Assembly (NCBI GenBank): GCA_034769895.1
Contig: CM068367.1
Span: 88,021,899-88,085,898, forward strand
Source of the DNA: Magicicada septendecula
Lineage: Eukaryota > Arthropoda > Insecta > Hemiptera > Cicadidae
Length of the DNA: 64,000 nt
Reading direction: 5' to 3'
Part shown: positions 13,248 to 28,107 of the stretch, piece by piece
Position numbering within the stretch: the stretch's first letter is position 1
How the letters are laid out: every line of letters starts with the position of its first letter
Notes under the pieces: model-generated
Told to the model about the DNA's origin: nothing
The model's database searches: none
The model's input: only the letters and a program-made list of their open reading frames with translations
Made by a program: the position numbers and the translations under genes

Positions 13248-13811
13248 AACATACAGCAAGTCCAACTTTAACCTATCTTCGTCCACAGTACCTTGACTAA
13301 AGAATAGTAACTCCTGCAAAAGTGTCCTAACCATCATCATCTTCTTCTTCACAACGCGGCTGCCTGTTCTGCCTTCAAAGATCCTCCAGCCACCTCCTCC
13401 TTATCTACCCACACACCTGTGTCCTTCCTATAGGTTTTTGTATTGCCAGACATGTTTAAGTATCCTAACCCTCCACAAAAGTTTGTGACTGAGTAAAGTT
13501 TTGTAACCATCATTTAAAGCAATCCTGATCAGAAACTTTGCTGATAGCTGAGAACAGTCCATTGAAAAGTTGATGAAGTGGGCCATGAACAGTGACCTAA
13601 ACCAAGAATGGACACCATTACGACGTTAATTAATATTAATCATAAAAACTAGCTATTAATTTGTTTCTAAAGCTGTAATAAGTTTTTAAAACAATAGTAC
13701 GTTCTAAACCCAGTGGCCTAGCTCTAACACGCCTAATGTAGGTACCTATAATTAAGCGCGTCCATTGAACTTTAAACTCCACTACCTCGGTTTGAAGGGG
13801 AGCTTTGTCCT
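13248..13811. other. Unassigned stretch between the non-LTR copy and hAT-like element
   Basis: It includes a CATCATCTTCTTCTTC run near 13334 that could be the 3' tail of another, minus-strand non-LTR copy, but no protein remnant accompanies it. Confidence 0.3.
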
Positions 13812-13819
13812 CTCCAGTC

Positions 13820-14862
13820 TAATGGTGGATCGTTCGCGAACGACCTAGCCAAAAAAAACTGCTCCGTTAATTGAAACGCTGACTAGTCGTTCGCACCGCA
13901 GGACAGTAGTTCGTTCGTAGTTCGCATTAGCCAAGCTCCAATCTGCTACTTATAAAACTTAACAACAGTAGTTCGTTTAAGTCCAGTCGTTCGCTTGCAG
14001 TAGGTAGTTCGTTTGTAGTATGTCGTGCCATGCAGTAGGTCGTTCGCATGCAGTATAGGTCGTGAATGAGTAACGAGTGTTAGAACTCAGTGCTTCTGGC
14101 TGCTGTCGGTCCATTGTTTAATTCGTTTACTGTTCTTGATTGTAGTTTATTTTTGGAGTTTTTATAGTATTAAAAAACTCCATATTTTCATGTTTTTAAT
14201 TACTTTGTTATACTGTTAAATAATTTATTTATATATAATTCTTTTTTAAGACAAGGATTTGTAAAAGTACACGTCTATTATTCCCGATGAATCGGAAGGG
14301 GGTGAGAGAATAGACTATTTGAAAAAGTTTTTTACTGTCTGATTTTTGTCATTTCGACAAGGTTTGCCATAAATATGATAACAATAAAATAGCAGAGAAT
14401 ATCGCATGCTAGGTTTGAAGGAAGTAACTAAATAATTTAAAAGAATCAAATACTTTTATTTCAGATGTGTGTTATTTATTACGCCTCTTAAATGAGAGAC
14501 GGGTTCGCGATTCTGGCCGAGGATATAAATAAAATTATCTTCATAATTTTTGTTGTATTTAAATAATGTTTTATTGCGTTTGTTTTGTTGAAACGCCAAA
14601 AAAGTATTGGTTATCTTTCAGCTAATCTTCATGCACTTTCATGTTATCTCACGTGCATGAGAGGCTGGTCATCCTTGGCCTATATCATAAGATAAACAGA
14701 AAGAGGAAGATGTCAACTTTTGTTCTTTTAATATCTATAAAAACTTTAGAAAAAGAGGATTCAACGGATTGAACTAGTGACCTAGTTCATTGTGCTAGTT
14801 GGCTGATGTGAACGACCTAGCTATGATAAATTCGTTTCGATGAACTACTTTGCCCATCTCTA
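13820..14862. mobile_element. hAT-like non-autonomous element (1043 bp)
   Basis: The left end TAATGGTGGATCGTTCG and the inverted right end TAGAGATGGGCAAAGTAG resemble the short TIRs of hAT transposons. They are flanked by CTCCAGTC (13812-13819) and CTTCAGCC (14863-14870), an 8-bp duplication with two differences; 8 bp is the hAT length. Internally, GTTCGTTCG / GTCGTTCGC motifs are repeated many times at 13830-14060 and again inverted near the right end (14810-14850). These may be subterminal binding sites. No transposase frame. Confidence 0.5.
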
Positions 14863-14870
14863 CTTCAGCC

Positions 14871-16035
14871 TACTGGTTACCATGGGGCCAACCAGCTTCA
14901 ATTTTTGAAATGTTGATGCAAACAAGCGTTATGGTTAGACGCAATTCTTTTTTTTTATTTCGTAACCACATCCCAAGTTATATCATATCATAGCGTATCG
15001 CTATCGTGTATTACCACGGAGCATTGACATGTTCCATAGACGTTTTCTAAGAGGACTGAATCGTTTTAGATACCACTTTTGGGGACAAGTCGGAAGTTAT
15101 ATACGAGATATGGTTATATATCACTATTTTATTTTATAGTGAAAATAGGCTTACGCCCAAATACCCAGAACAGCTGTTTAAATTATAATCATAACACCAG
15201 AGAAAAATATTAGTATTTCAGTAGCTTGAGCTGAAGAATTTGACTTAAAATATAAATACATTAAAATAGACATCTGACATACTCAGAACGTTTCACGGAA
15301 ATACTTTCATCTCAGCACATTTTCTGGACGTAAAATAAAAAGAAAATATTTATGTGAATATACGTTTGGAATCGTATGGCTTTGAAGACACTGACTCTAA
15401 AAGATTTAACCCAGATTTTAACGTGAAAGCGTAATTCTGAATTCAAATTTTGTACATGTATATTAATTTTTAAACAAAATTGGTGACACGAGATTTTTAA
15501 AACATCAGTAAATTTAGATAATACAGTCGATAATGTACGATATTAATTTCTTAAGAAAATATGTTTTTAAGAAAGAAAATTTGAAAGACTTTTTAAAGGT
15601 TGACACCGAATAACTAAAACTCCTTCAAAATACAGAATTATTTTCTTAAAAATAGGAGAAAAGATTATTATCCAACTAGTTTATGTAAGTAAATTGAAGA
15701 ACTACCATGAGACTACAAAAGTTCATTTTTCATTTGAAACAAGTACCGTAAATATATAAAAAGTCATCAATACAAATCTCATATTGCACAAGCGTTTTAT
15801 AATTCTCTTGTGAGTAATTTATGCTTGGCTTGCTTACACATAAAGCGTTTACATGGACAGCCCTATGTTTAAATGAACCTGTACAACATGATCTAAAAGT
15901 GTTCCTTTACTCGCAAGTGTATCTAAAAGCAAAAACTAGACATATTGTTAGATTATATGTATATGTGTGTGTATGTGTATCTGTGTGGGTGTGTAGGCAA
16001 TGCCTATACATTTTATGGTAGATAACGTGTGAGCT
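14871..16035. other. Unassigned AT-rich stretch
   Basis: No gene or repeat was recognised. The short frame at 15821-16021 ends in a small GT-rich microsatellite and shows no domain. Confidence 0.4.
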
Positions 16036-16039
16036 TCGA

Positions 16040-16425
16040 AAAATTCTAAAACAATGACAGTGCCTGTTCTACTATATGGATCTAAAACATGAGTTCCTAC
16101 AAAGAAGATTAAATACCAGATTCAAACTTCGGAAATGAAGTTTCTGAGAAGAACAAAGGGTTGCACGAAACAGGATCGTTTGCGCAATGAGAATATTAAG
16201 AGAAGAGCTATAGGTATTCTCCATAAATTATAAGATCCAGACATATCGTAGGGAATGTTTATATCACCTGGACAGAATGGAGGATGGACGACCACCTAAG
16301 GTTGCGTTTCAATATAGGCCCTTTGGTACAAGAGATGTAGGAAGACCAAGAGTGAAATGGAGAAATACTCTGTGAAAACGGAACAGGCAAATGTATTGTG
16401 ATGGAATGAGTATTGACGAGTACGA
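16040..16425 (+). pseudogene. Non-LTR reverse-transcriptase C-terminal remnant
   Basis: Conceptual translation with several stops and frameshifts gives the TMTVPVLLYGSKT box, then EMKFLRRTKG, LRNENIK and a GRPRVKW-like basic region. This is the same order as in the 8.1-8.4-kb copy. Both ends are indistinct and no TSD was found, so it is an old fragment. Confidence 0.6.
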
Positions 16426-16429
16426 TTGA

Positions 16430-17101
16430 GACGAATCAGTGAGAGGAGAGTAAAAAAAAACATATAAGAAAATATCATAGAAAAATAAGGTACTCGCAGA
16501 AAACAAGAAAGAAGAACACTAAAATTAGAAGAAAGTAAGTAAGACTATATGAATTTATTTATAGGACTATTATCAAGTAGTTTTGGTTAGAAGTGTATTG
16601 TAATTATGGATACGAAAAAGTAAATTTCGAAAAAATTACTTTTTAAAATTTTAATGTCAAAGAAATTAGCCCCAGTAAAAGGCAGAAATACAATTCAGTT
16701 TCCATTGTATCCTCCAGTAAAGCTAAAATTCATTAGAAGAAAGTATTTTTTTTTAATTATTCAAAAACTACTAACTCTTAAAAAAATTTAAATATTTAAA
16801 CAGTTATTCATAAAACGTAATTTAGAAAACGTAAGTTATAAAAGTTCATTTTTAGTTTAGATGGTTAAAAGGGTTCACTGAATATGCTGACGAAACCTCA
16901 AACTGTGTCTTTACCAGTTTTTCAAAAAAAGACATACAGTTAAAAATTTATTAAAATTTAACATATAGAAGTAAAGCGGACACCATTGATAGACTTACAA
17001 CATTAAATATTCATACGATATTTTCAATAAATAAAAATCAAACTTGCAAACGAGGTCAACTTATTCTGTAATATGAGATGATTTTTACAATATTTGTACA
17101 A
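16430..17101. other. Unassigned AT-rich stretch
   Basis: Very AT-rich with no conserved frame. It may be intronic or intergenic sequence beside the tandem duplication that follows. Confidence 0.35.
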
Positions 17102-17523
17102 AACGGTTACTTAATATCAAAAACCAAAATGGCAGTATTCAGGTACATTTCTTTATACCAATAATAGAAAAAAAGAACCCAAGAACATTTTGAAATTTTA
17201 CAGGTACGATTATGCCAATTTGACTTAAATACTTTCATAGAAGATTAAAAATATTACCACGTTAAAAGTTATTTGTGACAATAAATTCCACATAATGAAT
17301 TTAGTTCTAGATCACAATTCCACTGAATAGTACTGAAATACAAGTTCAAATAAGATAAAATGATTTTTAAACTTTTTGCCTTAAAAACGTTTTTTGAATA
17401 CGCTGCAAGCCATATATTTATTTAATATTGTTTCTTCTTTACAAACATCACAACATAATCACTTTAATTTGTAAAATAATTTAAAAGTATGTTCAAAATC
17501 TAAAAAGAAACCAACCGTCTTAC

Positions 17524-17644
17524 AGACAAGAACAAACACGAATGGCTTCTCAAAACGCAAACCTTTGCCAGGTAAAGCGTGTTCACTCTAGTTAGACAAG
17601 ACGGGCCGATTACTTGTCCATGAAATCGATCCCTTACTACTGTT
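17524..17644 (-). other. Exon-like block, copy a (121 bp)
   Basis: On the minus strand a pyrimidine-rich tract ending TTATTTCCTAG precedes 121 bp that are open in one frame (TVVRDRFHGQVIGPSC...). A GTAAGACGG donor follows. Copy b has the same boundaries. No protein family is recognised, and the evidence for an exon is only the splice-site context plus openness in both copies. Confidence 0.3.
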
Positions 17645-18276
17645 CTAGGAAATAACGGCACATAAAGTGAAAACATTAAACATTAAATTTGATGAATAAT
17701 AAATAGTTAGTAACAAAGTACGAACATTTGATATGGTGACTAGAAATTATTACAACTTATCAGAAATAAAATTGCGTACTATTTAAAAGTATACTAAAAC
17801 CCTAGTAATTATTAAAGTTCTATACAACGGTATATTATTATACTCTCTATTGTAGAAAACGGTTACTTAATATCAAAATACAAAATGGCAGTATTCACGT
17901 ACACTTCTTTATATCAATAATAGCAAAAAAGAACCCAAGAACATCTTGACCAAAGGTACGAATATGCCAATGTGATTTAAATACTTTCACAGAAAGTTAA
18001 AAATAATTACCACGTCAAAAGTTATTTATAATAATAAATTCCACATAATGAATTTAGCTCTAGCTTACAATTCCACTGAAATACAAGTTTAAATAAGATA
18101 AAATTATTTTTAAACTATTTTACCTTAAAAACGTTTTTCGGGTTTTTCGGGTGCGGTGCAAGCCATATTTTTATTTAATATTGTTTCTTCTTTACAAAAA
18201 TCACAACATAATCACTTTAATTCGTAAAATAATTTAAAAGTATGTTAAAAATTTAAAAAGAAACTCACCATCTTAC

Positions 18277-18397
18277 AGACAAGAACAAACATGAATGGCT
18301 TCTCAAAACGCAAACCTTTGCCGCATAAAGCGTTTTCACTCTAGTTTGACAAGACGGGCCGATTACTTGTACATAAAATCGATCCCTTACTACTGTT
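18277..18397 (-). other. Exon-like block, copy b (121 bp)
   Basis: It has the same length and boundaries as copy a: acceptor context GCCGTTGTTTCCTAG and donor GTAAGATGG. The same frame is open (TVVRDRFYVQVIGPSC...). Differences from copy a include several amino-acid changes. It lies in the second unit of the 756-bp duplication. Confidence 0.3.
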
Positions 18398-18726
18398 CTA
18401 GGAAACAACGGCAGAGAAACAGATAATATTAAACATTAAATCTGATTAATAATAAACAAGTTAGTAACAAAGTACGAATATTCGATATTGTGGCTCGAAA
18501 TTATTACAACTTATCAGAAATAAAATTGCCGCACTATTTAAAAGTACACTAGTAATTATTAAAGTTCCATACAACGGTATATTATTATATTCTCTATTTA
18601 ATTTTGTTGCAATTATGAAGACGAAAACAATTGTTTATAACATTTAGGTAAAATTAAATAATAAAATAAATAATATTCTGCGTTTAAAAATAGCTTAGCT
18701 TTTATTTATTTTTCTAATTGTTATGT

Positions 18727-20487
<1,761 letters not shown>

Positions 20488-20734
20488 TTAGCGATGGAAG
20501 TTTAGTGAGGATCGGTCAATAGGTATAGACACAACTTTCACATTATTTGTGTCGACGTTTCGACAATATTTATTTTTATCAGCAGGACAATTACTTGTGG
20601 TGAGTTGTTGTTATTATCACATTCGTGTGTATGACGTGGTGACAATAAATATTGTATAAACGTCGACACAAATAATGTAAAAGTTGTGTCTATACTTATT
20701 GACCGATCCTCGCTAAACGTTCCATCCCTAAACA
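20488..20734. mobile_element. Foldback/MITE-like element with about 85-bp inverted arms
   Basis: The left arm (TTTAGCGATGGAAGTTTAG..., through GAGGATCGGTCAATAG and ATTATTTGTGTCGACGTTT) is matched by the reverse complement of 20650-20734 with few differences. A loop of about 80 bp separates the arms. The GTCGAAACGTCGAC-type sequence inside each arm recalls Penelope-associated termini. No coding sequence, and the TSD is uncertain. Confidence 0.6.
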
Positions 20735-20844
20735 TTTATTTATTGATCGACGGTCACTAGTAATTTCAGGATTTTATGTAGAATAATAAATAGGTCATGA
20801 ATATGAAACATGTACAATGACCAACAACCCTGAAACTAAATACT

Positions 20845-21095
20845 AGTGCAGAAATGAAAGAAATGTTTGAGACCCATAAGAGGGATAACAAAAACGGTTA
20901 TAAACGAATGATTAAGAAATGATTTGAAAGTGCACCCGATATCACAGTACGTAGAACAGAGACAGCTAAGTTGGTGGTGTCACAGAATTAACGATAACAG
21001 ACGAATTAAGAAAATATGATAAGCCAAAGAAAAAAGAAGGAAGAGAAACGTGGGAAAAGGCACAGGAGGAGATTCTAGAGAAGAAGGGGTGATGT
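20845..21095 (+). pseudogene. Non-LTR C-terminal remnant
   Basis: With frame changes the translation shows RMIKK, then a VEQRQLSWWC-like segment and a KKEGRETW / EEILEKKG segment. These resemble the basic C-terminal tail of RTE/Jockey-like non-LTR proteins. The fragment is heavily decayed. Confidence 0.4.
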
Positions 21096-21683
21096 AAGGT
21101 ATTCGTGAGATGTAAGAAGCAACGACATAAGTCTGTGTTTAGCAGATAGTCCCCAATCAATATATTATTAATTATAAACACTTTAATGTCAGCGCACTTA
21201 TTCGTGTTTCAATAGAAAGTGGACTTAAAGTGATCGAATTTACTTTATAGATCGACGTATTTTAGTGACCGATGTTGGTAAGTTTATGCACCAATTTACA
21301 GCTCCTTTTATAATGTAAATTACGTACAAAATCGTATGAGTTTTTCTCTATAGGATATGTAAAATCCCGATACAATACATTAACTAAATAATTCAAAACA
21401 GTTAAGAATATTAAAAAATAAAGGTAGTTTACAAAATCAGCTTCTTAAGAATTAATATCACGTTTTTCCTTAACGATCAATTTCTACGAATTTATCCCAG
21501 ATAAAAATTAGTTCTAAACATTATAAATATTTTTTACCTTCAAAACGTTTCATCAATACTAAATTGTTTTTCTCTTGTCAAATGCGGTGTCTCATTAAAA
21601 AATCACAATATACAGACTTTGAATCACTAAATAATTAGAATTATTAACGAAATTAAAAACGTAAAATACGCGAACCATCTTAC
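21096..21683. other. Unassigned AT-rich stretch
   Basis: No gene or mobile element was recognised between the non-LTR remnant and exon-like block c. Confidence 0.35.
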
Positions 21684-21805
21684 GTACAAGAACAAACACG
21701 AATGGACTCTTCCTCAGTACGAAACTATCTGTTACACAGAGAGCGTCCTCTAGCGATTGCCAAGAACATAGACTGACCATGGACTTGATACCTTGCACTA
21801 ATATT
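21684..21805 (-). other. Exon-like block, copy c (122 bp, diverged)
   Basis: It aligns along its length with blocks a and b. The acceptor context is CTGTGTTTATCGTTTTCCAAG and the donor is GTAAGATGG, with the shared 3' part TTCGTGTTTGTTCTTGT. It is open in the corresponding frame (ILVQGIKSMVSLCSWQ...). It is 1 bp longer than a and b, which would break phase equivalence if all three were alternative exons. Confidence 0.25.
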
Positions 21806-22528
21806 CTTGGAAAACGATAAACACAGAAACAGAAAGCTTTATACAATTCGTTTTAAAAATAATTATTAAACTGAGCATTTAATTTGGTAACCTAACGTTA
21901 TTAACTAATTAAAAATAAAACTAAAATTAAATGTAACGTTGTTGTTTAAACAGTTTGGTAAACCAACTTTATGTAGAAGTAACCTCCTAATTATATTCAC
22001 GGAATGAATAAATTGAGATAACCTTGGGAAGGTCAGAACGCGCAGGATTTTATTCAAAAACTTACAGTGCTGCTACGTTAAACACAAAATAAAATTAAAA
22101 CTGAAAAAATTATTGGTAATATAATTAAAATGTGTATATATTTACTTTATCCTATGCTACATATGTTTTAATAAATACGTATGTTGTATTTAGTTGATAG
22201 TTATTTTTAATTATACACACATCAAACTGCGTATTTACAAAATTTCCATTTGTATTTCCACTAAGTTGAAGTGTTTTGAAATGTGATGAAGCGCGTTTAT
22301 TTATTATATTTATGTGTTTATTTATATTATTTATTTCTTTATTATGTATGTTTATTTATATAGATGTATACTAGTTATAATGATAACTGCATCACCAGAT
22401 TTCAGTTCTTTGTCTGATGACGACTTACACATTCTGTCTCTTACTGCAATGTGCTATCCCCAATAATTACCGCTGTTGGTCCATAAAATCTGTTCTTCAA
22501 GAATTTTCTAACTGCTTTTTAGTTATTA

Positions 22529-22530
<2 letters not shown>
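21806..22530. other. Unassigned AT-rich stretch
   Basis: No gene was recognised. TATTTAT-type motifs are frequent at 22300-22370. Confidence 0.35.
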
Positions 22531-23930
<1,400 letters not shown>

Positions 23931-23934
23931 TGAG

Positions 23935-24150
23935 GAAAAGATTACGAGCCATGAAAATGGGATACTGGAGAAAGTGCTGTAGGCACTTAATTGCAGGATA
24001 GAGTTAAAAATAAAGAAATAAGAGAAAGGATGTAAATATGTACCAATATAAATGACAACAATTGGTGCAAAAAGAGTAAGACTGTATGGAGATGAGTGCC
24101 GTGTGGGCAGTGATAAACGGCCAAAGAAATTACTAGAATCGCCCCCTTCT
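23935..24150 (+). pseudogene. Non-LTR C-terminal remnant
   Basis: RAMKMGYWRKC at the start resembles the [EK]M.[FY][LW]RR box of non-LTR C-termini. The following RNKRKDVN region fits the next block. Stops interrupt the frame throughout. Confidence 0.4.
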
Positions 24151-24819
24151 CAAAAACAATAGAGTTCTCTAGGGTAAAAGTAGTAGTAGTGTAGTAGTAA
24201 CTCATACTTAAGTATACAGACTTATAACACAGCTTTTGCGTATACGTTTGAAATATTAAACATAGGAAAATCAATTCAGTGACCCCGGAAGAAGTTGTTA
24301 ATGAAATAGCCAACAAAATCAAGGCGAATTACACTCTAAAACATTTTGCAAACGGTGTGTCTTTTTTGGGTATATTCGTGTATAAAACTTTCTTGGTTTA
24401 CTTTTTTTTATTTAAACTGTAGTTATCATTTTTAAACGTAAAATGTTAATACGTATCTTGTAAGCAATGTTACAATAGCACGTACTGTTATTGTATTATT
24501 ACCGTTTGCTTTAATGGGATTGATTTCAGGATGTTATCACACATTTTTCAATCACTTTGAAGGTTATAATATTGACTATTCTCAACATGTTTCTTCTTTC
24601 ATATGAAGCCGACACGACCAGACCCCTCCCCCAGATACGCCACTGCATCTAAGTACGATACAGGCATCGGAGATGAGATTATTGCCATGTGTTAAAGGCT
24701 GTATAGACTTTACAGCCTTTACAATAGAGATAAAGTACAATTTATAGACTTTACAAGAAGAGATAGACTTTACAATGAACACAGACGCAGAGTTGAAAAA
24801 TTTTGGTATTCAAGGTCGC

Positions 24820-25040
24820 ATTGTGGAAAAAAGAGAGACGGATTGTTCATCTGAATAGAATGGCGGTTGGCAGGTTGCCTAAAAAAGTCTGTCAATACAA
24901 GTCTATTGGATAAAGAAGAATAGGAAGACCTAAAAAGCGTTAGTGATGTGAACATTATTCGTTTGAGACCGGAGCAGGAGATTCGCAATTCATTTATTCC
25001 CTCATGGAAGAAGACGAAGAAAAAGAAGGCCTTGTAGTAC
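24820..25040 (+). pseudogene. Non-LTR C-terminal remnant
   Basis: Sequence around 24840-24960 translates, with shifts, to a basic block including GRRRIGRPKK-like residues. It is followed by a GAAGAAGACGAAGAAAAAGAAG 3' tail, comparable with the (GAA)n tail of the 12.6-kb copy. Confidence 0.4.
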
Positions 25041-26246
25041 AAATAAACGATACAATAGAAGAAATAAAAAGAGAAAATACTTCAAAACTTTGATACAAAA
25101 ATGTAAAAACATCAATAATTATTATCAGACGCAATATGATGATCTACAAGACAAATCTACGGTTTTTACAAACATCTCCAAGCCACTGTCTGTTGGTAAC
25201 AATCAACAAAACTAAAATTTATTTCAGTAAAATCTTCCGCCATGCTGGGTCACTTTCAAATGGGTCAGTTCGCTTTCGGCATGGGTCCTTTACATTTCAT
25301 AAAAGATGAGACCACCTGATATTATTTTATGACAATCCTAAAATCCATTTAAATAATTTACTGTGCCTATAATAAATATTTTTAAAGGACTGTCTTTTCA
25401 GAACAGATGTCAATGATCATAATCTCCATAAGTTTATGGTTATTTGTGCTAAAATTCTGCAATGTGTTTGACCTCGCACACAATGTGGGTGGAAACGTTG
25501 CTCGCAGTTCTTTCAACCGCGATCGGATCTACGAACAGCGTACTGTACGTGTGTAGACTTAAAATTCAAGCGGTTTTCGAGATTTATACCCCACGTTAAC
25601 CACAGATGAATACTTAAGTAGCGGAATCAGATGTTCAAAGGACGATGAGAGTTGGGTCCGCGGCGGCACACGACGTTATCAGCTGATTCTAACATTTTGG
25701 TGATATTACATTACGACAATTCATATTTTTTAATAGTATATTCGGAACTGTCCCAATATCTGTACATGCACTACATTTTGGATGTTTTGAATATGCGATT
25801 GTACCGACATACTACGATGTGAAGAAGAAGTGTAGGATTCTAATTGTAAATTATTCTATTTCTTAATGTAAAGCAAAAATACGAGTTGTTTCATTTGTAA
25901 CGTTAGGTAATAATGGTGTTTAGTTTTTAGCTTACTGTTTAAAGAAATAAAAGCCATGGTTGGGATAAATATGACATTTAATATGTCCACACAATGACTG
26001 AAAGAGAGAAAGAAAAAACAAAGAAAGTATTTTTAGCAAAAAGAACAACAGAAAAAAGTGAAACATACAATTATTTCTGAATAGTAAGATTAAAACAAAA
26101 CAAAAAACAACGCATTAACAAATGAAAATAATATTCGTTATTTTGTAGGTGGTCAATATTCTTTTATGTTATTCAGTAAAATTTCGAAAAGAAAACTTCA
26201 GTGGAAGCTAAGTACAAAAAACAAATGGTGATATATATATATATAT
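25041..26246. other. Unassigned stretch ending in a (TA)n run
   Basis: No gene was recognised. A patch of higher GC lies at about 25480-25690 without an open frame. A short (TA)n at about 26230-26246 borders the arm L palindrome. Confidence 0.35.
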
Positions 26247-28066
26247 TGCGACAATACAAGCATAGGCTGTAATGCGCATATATAATATAAAATAAATATT
26301 TTATTTAATTTTAATAATATATAATAGACGAGCAGGTGTGAAATTGGAAGCTGGCTTGCAAAAAGGAGTCAACACGCAGGATCACGCGATTACCGCTGCA
26401 TGCGTGTACACAAGTAAATAGTGTGTGTGCGTGAAGCCTGTTTCAGCCTAAAAGTTTGCAACCTCACCCCAAGTCAATGCTAAATTAAGAATATATTTAA
26501 TATTAAGCAAACCATAGATGTTAGCGAGAAGGTAAAAACTTCTAAAAATGTGTAAAAATCAGACACAAGTGCAGTGCGAATTTTACGTAATTCGGACAAT
26601 CATTGCGAATTCTGTGCGATTTTTAAAGCATTATAATTACACTAGTGGTGCGAGCATCATGATAATTGCACATCACATAGGTCATTAAATTAGACAATAT
26701 TGTATCGCCGTGAAATCCGCGTTAAACAGTGCGATTGGCGAAAAAGTGCAAAAATGTGAAATAGGACGAGAGTGGGTACTATCACGCCATGGTTCAACTG
26801 TCGACAGGCTAATTCCTGAATCGACAGCTGCAGTTTTCTTGGTGAATATAAATACAAGCCCAGGAGAGCTAATCTCTCTCTTCTAACAGTCTTCATTCGT
26901 GGCGGAACGCTATGTCCGTCAGAGACGCAAAATTTTAATTACTTTGGACAGAGTTAGACAATATGTCTAACACCAATAAGACTTTTTGTTAAGCATAACT
27001 TATAAAGTATTACGATAAATATTTCCATTTAAAATAGTAATGGAAAACAGTAATTAAAAATTACCGTAACAAATAAATCGTCAGATGTCTACAAGTGATC
27101 TACATATAAGAGCATTACTCCAGACCGAGGACGAGAGCACTACATGGCATAAGTTCCAGACGTAAAGGACGAGTCATCGGACTTCCGAGAGGACCCGGAG
27201 GAAGAGGAAAGGATCCAGGACTTCCGAGACTGTGCAGTATTCACAACAACAAGGACTCAGGACCAGGAGAGGGTATGCTCAGGAACCGCTACAATTAAGG
27301 TGAAAGAAAGCCATGTATTCCTCATAACAAAAGACTTAATCAAATATTGATAAACATTGTCAAAAGAAAGACAATAATTTCAAAAAAAGTGTAATTTATA
27401 ACTTATAAATATAAATGTCTTGTATAAAAAAATTATAGCATAATTTTTGAATTAATAATTTATTGAAAATACGTAAATATAAATTGTAGAGTAATTATGA
27501 AAGCATAATTTTTGAATTAATAATTTATTGAAAATATTTAAATTTAAATTGTAAAGTAATTATGAAAGCATAATTTTTGAATTGATAATTTATTGAAAAT
27601 ATTTTAATGTACATTTGAAAGAATCAATAAGATTTGTTCAAAGAATGAACAAATAGTTAACTTAGTTAAATATTTTTATATTGAAAGCACACATTCAGAC
27701 TGAGTAGTCCAGACAGTATAACATAATCAAGAAATGTTTCTTTTATTAAAATTAATAATATTATATCTATGATATAAGCTTTATGTGGTGATGAGATTAC
27801 AGCAAACAAAGAAACTTTGAAACCATGTATAATGAATATCATATGACGAAGTAATCATTATTTGTATATTATTATTTCTTGATATGTTTGTTTAAATTAA
27901 TAAATGGGAACATTTTGAATTTCCTAAAAAGGCTATCCTTATTATAATTACACCTGAACCTATAATTACACGTACACGTTGTTAGAAATGTTATTTACCG
28001 TTGTACAATTTTGTCGCTCATGAGCGTGCGCCCGACACACTTAAATTTAATAACGTTGTATCGTTG

Positions 28067-28084
<18 letters not shown>
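26247..28084 (+). mobile_element. Arm L copy 2 (left arm of a 3.69-kb palindrome)
   Basis: It begins TGCGACAATACAAGC beside a (TA)n run. A TATA box lies at about 26857 (GAATATAAATACAAG), followed by a CT-rich start region and a GGCGGAACGCTATGTCCGTC block. A GA-rich block (27130-27260) and an AT-rich region with a tandem repeat come next. The LTR-like part ends near TTGTACA at 28007. A short leader with a TTTGTCGCTC block then leads to the (TA)n centre. The same order is seen inverted in arm copy 3. The TATA box and primer-site-like block suggest an LTR, but no gag or pol adjoins it. Confidence 0.5.
27441..27605 (+). repeat. 65-bp tandem repeat, about 2.5 units
   Basis: TAATTTTTGAATT starts at 27441, 27506 and 27571, giving a 65-bp period. 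Each full unit continues through AATTTATTGAAAATA to GTAATTATGAAAGCA. The repeat lies inside arm L copy 2. Confidence 0.85.
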
Positions 28085-28102
<18 letters not shown>

Positions 28103-28107
28103 CAACG
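28062..28107. repeat. (TA)n palindrome at the centre of the arm L pair
   Basis: CGTTGTA-(AT)n-TACAACG forms a perfect 46-bp palindrome. It is the exact centre of the larger inverted repeat 26247-29933. Confidence 0.9.

Larger units (their letters stand above)
17102..18600. repeat. Direct tandem duplication, about 756-bp unit, two copies
   Basis: AACGGTTACTTAATATCAAA at 17102 recurs at 17858. The two units (17102-17857 and 17858 to about 18600) stay alignable throughout, both ending in ACAACGGTATATTATTATA then CTCTCTATT. Differences are scattered substitutions and small deletions. Each unit holds one exon-shaped block on the minus strand. There are no transposon ends, so an unequal exchange or local duplication is likely. 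Confidence 0.85.

Noticed and set aside
28062-28107. Transcription terminator or tRNA-like hairpin
   Set aside because: It is a (TA)n palindrome at the centre of a larger inverted repeat, without other RNA-gene features.
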